A stretch of DNA of 64,000 nt from Leptolyngbya sp. SIO1E4 (GTDB lineage: Bacteria > Cyanobacteriota > Cyanobacteriia > Phormidesmidales > Phormidesmidaceae). The stretch lies in NCBI GenBank assembly GCA_010672825.2, contig JAAHFU020000002.1:1-64000 (forward strand). The letters are read 5' to 3'. This document shows, piece after piece, positions 61,498-64,000 of the stretch. Position 1 is the stretch's first letter. Every line of letters begins with the position of its first letter. The notes under the pieces were generated by a model. It worked only from the letters and a program-made list of their open reading frames with translations, ran no database searches and was not told the DNA's origin. Both the position numbers and the translations under genes were made by a program.

Positions 61498-64000
61498 ATG
61501 GATCGATCATTAACTGACATGCTTTGGGTGATTTTAAGTGCCAGCCTGGTGTTTCTGATGCAGGCTGGATTTTTATGCCTTGAAGCTGGTTCCACCCGTA
61601 GCAAAAACACGATTAATGTTGTTATTAAAAACATTTCAGATTTTGGAATGTCAGTGCTGTGTTTTTGGCTGTTTGGCTATGGCTTAATGTTTGGCCACAG
61701 CCAATATGGCTGGCTTGGTATGAGTGCTTTTGCCCCAGAGGTTGGGCAAGGAGAGGTCTGGACAAGTGTGTTTTTCTTGTTTCAGGCCATGTTTTGCAGC
61801 ACCGCTGTCACGATTGTGTCAGGGGCTGTGGCAGAACGAATGCGTTTCAAAGGCTACTTGGCGATCGCGCTTTTCATTTCTGGCATCGTTTATCCCATCT
61901 TTGGCCACTGGGTCTGGAATGGCCTGGATCAGGGCAAAAATTTAGGATGGTTGGGGAAACTGGGATTTATTGATTTTGCCGGATCAACGGTTGTTCATAG
62001 TATTGGCGGCTGGGTGGCCTTGGCGGCTGTGATAGTCATTGGCCCTCGGATGGGGCGTTTTTCCAGCAAACGGCGGCGTCCGTTTCTGATGGGCTATGAC
62101 TTGCCATTGGCCTTGTTGGGGACGCTGCTGCTGTGGCTTGGCTGGTTTGGTTTCAACGGTGGCAGCGTCTTGGCGCTGAATGATCAGGTGCCCGGCATCA
62201 TTGTCAATACGGTGTTGGCCGGGTCGGCTGGGCTGGTGACGCCCATTGTGCTCAGCCTTGTTCGAGGCAGGCAACTGCGGGTAGATGCAGTCATGAATGG
62301 CTCGTTGGCTGGGCTGGTGGCCATTACCGCCAGCTGTCATGTGGTCACCGCAGGGGCGGCGATCGCCATTGGTGCGATCGGGGGTATCGGCATGTTGATG
62401 ACTGAGCGTTACCTAGAGCGTTTGCAAATAGACGATGTCGTCGGCGCTATCCCTGTACATTTGGGGGCAGGTATCTGGGGGACGTTGGCTGTTGCTTTGT
62501 TTGGGGATTTGGCCCTAATTGGTACCGGGCTCAGCCGCATGGCCCAACTGGGGGTGCAGCTTTTGGGCATTGCGGTGGCTGGGGGATGGGCTTTTGGGTT
62601 AGCGCTGTTGATTTTCTGGGGGATAAACCGCCGCTGGCCGTTGCGCGTGCGCCGCAAAGATGAGCACATTGGGCTCAATGTGTCAGAACATGGTGCCGTC
62701 AGTGACCTTGTGGATCTCTTCACCATCATGCGTCGACAGGAGCGAACTGGCGATTTACAGCTGCGGGCTCCGGTAGAACTGTTTACCCCGGTAGGGCAAA
62801 TTGCGGCTCGATACAATCGCGTGATCAGTAGCTTAGAACAGGCGCTAGCCCATACTGATGCCATTGTTGAAACGGCGATCGAGGCGATTTTAACGGTTTC
62901 TCATCGAGAACTCCTCATTCGAACTGCGAACCCTGCTGTCCAAAAAATTTTTGGCCTATCTGAAAAACAGCTGGAAGGAAAACCGCTCGGGATTCTCTTG
63001 TCCTGCTCTGAGACAGAGATGCAGCTGAGTATCAATGGAAATTTCCACGAACCGAGAAACCATCAGTGCTTGCAGATGCTTGGCAACGTGCTGATGAAGG
63101 CCAGCGTAGAAGGAACCCCGTATCAGCTGATAGGACGTCGCCGTAGTGGGGGAGCTTTTCCTGTGGAAATTACAGTGGCATCTCTCAAAACCCGCCGGGA
63201 GCATTGCTACACCCTCATCGTTCGGGATATTACGCTCCGTAAGCAAGCGGAAGAAGCGATTCAAGCTGCTGAGGCTAAAGACCTGAAAACCCGTCAACTC
63301 GAAAAGACTCTGAAAGAGCTACAACAAGCACAAATTCAGCTCATTCACAGCGAAAAGATGTCAAGTTTAGGGCAATTGGTTGCGGGAGTAGCCCATGAAA
63401 TCAACAACCCGATCAACTTTATCTATGCCAACTTGACCTATGTAGAAGATTATTTTCGGGATCTGCTAGACCTGATTAACTGCTACCATGCAGAGCCCGT
63501 AACGGCAACATCCGATGGAATTCGTCGCAAAATCAAGGCAATTGATCTGGATTACCTGATTCAAGATTTGCCCAAAATTCTAGGATCAATGCGAGGAGGG
63601 GCTGAGCGCATCGCGGAAATAGTGCGATCGCTGCGAGATTTTTCGCACTTAGGCGGGGCCAACCTCAAATGGGTCGATATTCATCAAGGGCTAGAAAGCA
63701 CCCTCACAATTTTGGGCAACAAACTCAAGGGGAAAGGCTCAAGACCCTCGATTCAAGTACTGCGTGACTATGGTGATTTTCCTAAAGTCGAGTGCTATCC
63801 CAGCCAGCTCAACCAGGTATTCATGAATCTGCTGACGAATGCCATTGATGCCATCGACGAAAAGTGGGAATTAGAGCCAACCCGATCTTGGCCAGAAAAC
63901 CCTGGGTTTGTGCCCCAGATTATTGTCCGCACCCAAGTCACCAACCGCGATCGCATTCAAATTCACGTGAGTGATAACGGCATTGGCATTCCAGAACCGG
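61498..64000 (+). CDS. ammonium transporter fused to PAS-histidine kinase, cut by window end
   Basis: The open frame runs past the window, giving at least 834 residues. Residues 1-400 form an Amt domain with about eleven membrane spans, beginning MDRSLTDMLWVILSA and containing LCLEAGSTRSKN; the two pore histidines fall at His167 (VVHSIGG) and His321 (PVHLGAG), against His168 and His318 in E. coli AmtB. A short HAMP-like helix, a PAS domain (about 455-580), a coiled coil and a histidine kinase follow, with the phosphorylated His633 in VAHEINNP, the N-box LLTNAIDAI and DNGIGIPEP. So ammonium transport or binding may be read directly by the kinase. The start is set at the ATG 61498; 61519 is the alternative. 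No response regulator is visible before the window ends. Confidence 0.9.
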   Translation, partial: MDRSLTDMLWVILSASLVFLMQAGFLCLEAGSTRSKNTINVVIKNISDFGMSVLCFWLFGYGLMFGHSQYGWLGMSAFAPEVGQGEVWTSVFFLFQAMFCSTAVTIVSGAVAERMRFKGYLAIALFISGIVYPIFGHWVWNGLDQGKNLGWLGKLGFIDFAGSTVVHSIGGWVALAAVIVIGPRMGRFSSKRRRPFLMGYDLPLALLGTLLLWLGWFGFNGGSVLALNDQVPGIIVNTVLAGSAGLVTPIVLSLVRGRQLRVDAVMNGSLAGLVAITASCHVVTAGAAIAIGAIGGIGMLMTERYLERLQIDDVVGAIPVHLGAGIWGTLAVALFGDLALIGTGLSRMAQLGVQLLGIAVAGGWAFGLALLIFWGINRRWPLRVRRKDEHIGLNVSEHGAVSDLVDLFTIMRRQERTGDLQLRAPVELFTPVGQIAARYNRVISSLEQALAHTDAIVETAIEAILTVSHRELLIRTANPAVQKIFGLSEKQLEGKPLGILLSCSETEMQLSINGNFHEPRNHQCLQMLGNVLMKASVEGTPYQLIGRRRSGGAFPVEITVASLKTRREHCYTLIVRDITLRKQAEEAIQAAEAKDLKTRQLEKTLKELQQAQIQLIHSEKMSSLGQLVAGVAHEINNPINFIYANLTYVEDYFRDLLDLINCYHAEPVTATSDGIRRKIKAIDLDYLIQDLPKILGSMRGGAERIAEIVRSLRDFSHLGGANLKWVDIHQGLESTLTILGNKLKGKGSRPSIQVLRDYGDFPKVECYPSQLNQVFMNLLTNAIDAIDEKWELEPTRSWPENPGFVPQIIVRTQVTNRDRIQIHVSDNGIGIPEP

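Overview
The window is chromosomal DNA from a cyanobacterium. The lineage calls rest on genes: pcyA (phycocyanobilin synthesis), an ABA4-like protein, GUN4-domain proteins, TxlA/HCF164-type thioredoxin, a NIL-domain ferredoxin and a DUF3352 protein. The HIP1 octamer GCGATCGC recurs throughout, as is typical of many cyanobacteria. The genus cannot be fixed from the sequence alone; a filamentous Leptolyngbya-like or Synechococcales-type genome would fit. No tRNA, rRNA, CRISPR array, phage module or intact transposase was seen.

Layout. 1-750: a 139-bp tandem duplication carrying minus-strand terminator-like hairpins (possible small RNAs) and a broken DUF2283 gene. 750-8640 (minus): clpB, an NAD(P)/FAD oxidoreductase without redox cysteines, a family 2 glycosyltransferase, an oligopeptide-binding lipoprotein and an RRM RNA-binding protein with its own terminator. 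9350-14760 (plus): YjbQ, Era, ABA4-like protein, a second oligopeptide-binding lipoprotein, a TetR regulator and RNase III. 14800-24770: a TPR protein, pcyA, gmk, txlA, NIL ferredoxin, YraN, dnaG, DUF554 and TerB. 24938-29250: an exported TPR-CHAT protein facing a PPC-domain protein. 29500-33300 (minus): a coiled helical protein, a DUF1232 protein, a GMC oxidoreductase and a SRPBCC protein. 33600-38120: DUF3352, a divergent fur/dps pair with a Fur-box-like site, and a translationally coupled pair ending in a [2Fe-2S] ferredoxin-domain protein. 39000-49470: IMPase, sulfotransferase, OB-fold protein, Rid-family protein, degenerate PEP-synthase-like protein, ComF, codA and a Ser/Thr kinase-TPR. 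49570-64000: uvrA, a type I secretion pair, two tandem GUN4 genes, a UgpC/MalK-type ATPase and, at the right edge, an ammonium transporter fused to a histidine kinase.

Most genes are single housekeeping or conserved cyanobacterial genes on alternating strands. The few groups that look like working units are the iron/oxidative stress divergon (fur, dps), the type I exporter (ABC plus HlyD), the two GUN4 genes, the coupled pair at 37233-38116 and yjbQ-era.

The strongest candidates for a second look are: the Amt-PAS-histidine kinase fusion (61498-64000), with both pore histidines retained; the type I ABC exporter with a cyclic-nucleotide-type N-terminus and a dead C39 domain, divergent from the tandem GUN4 genes; the Dps with a histidine-type ferroxidase centre beside fur; the exported TPR-CHAT protease-like protein; and the duplicated hairpin unit at the left edge. 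No wholly new system could be demonstrated from the sequence alone.
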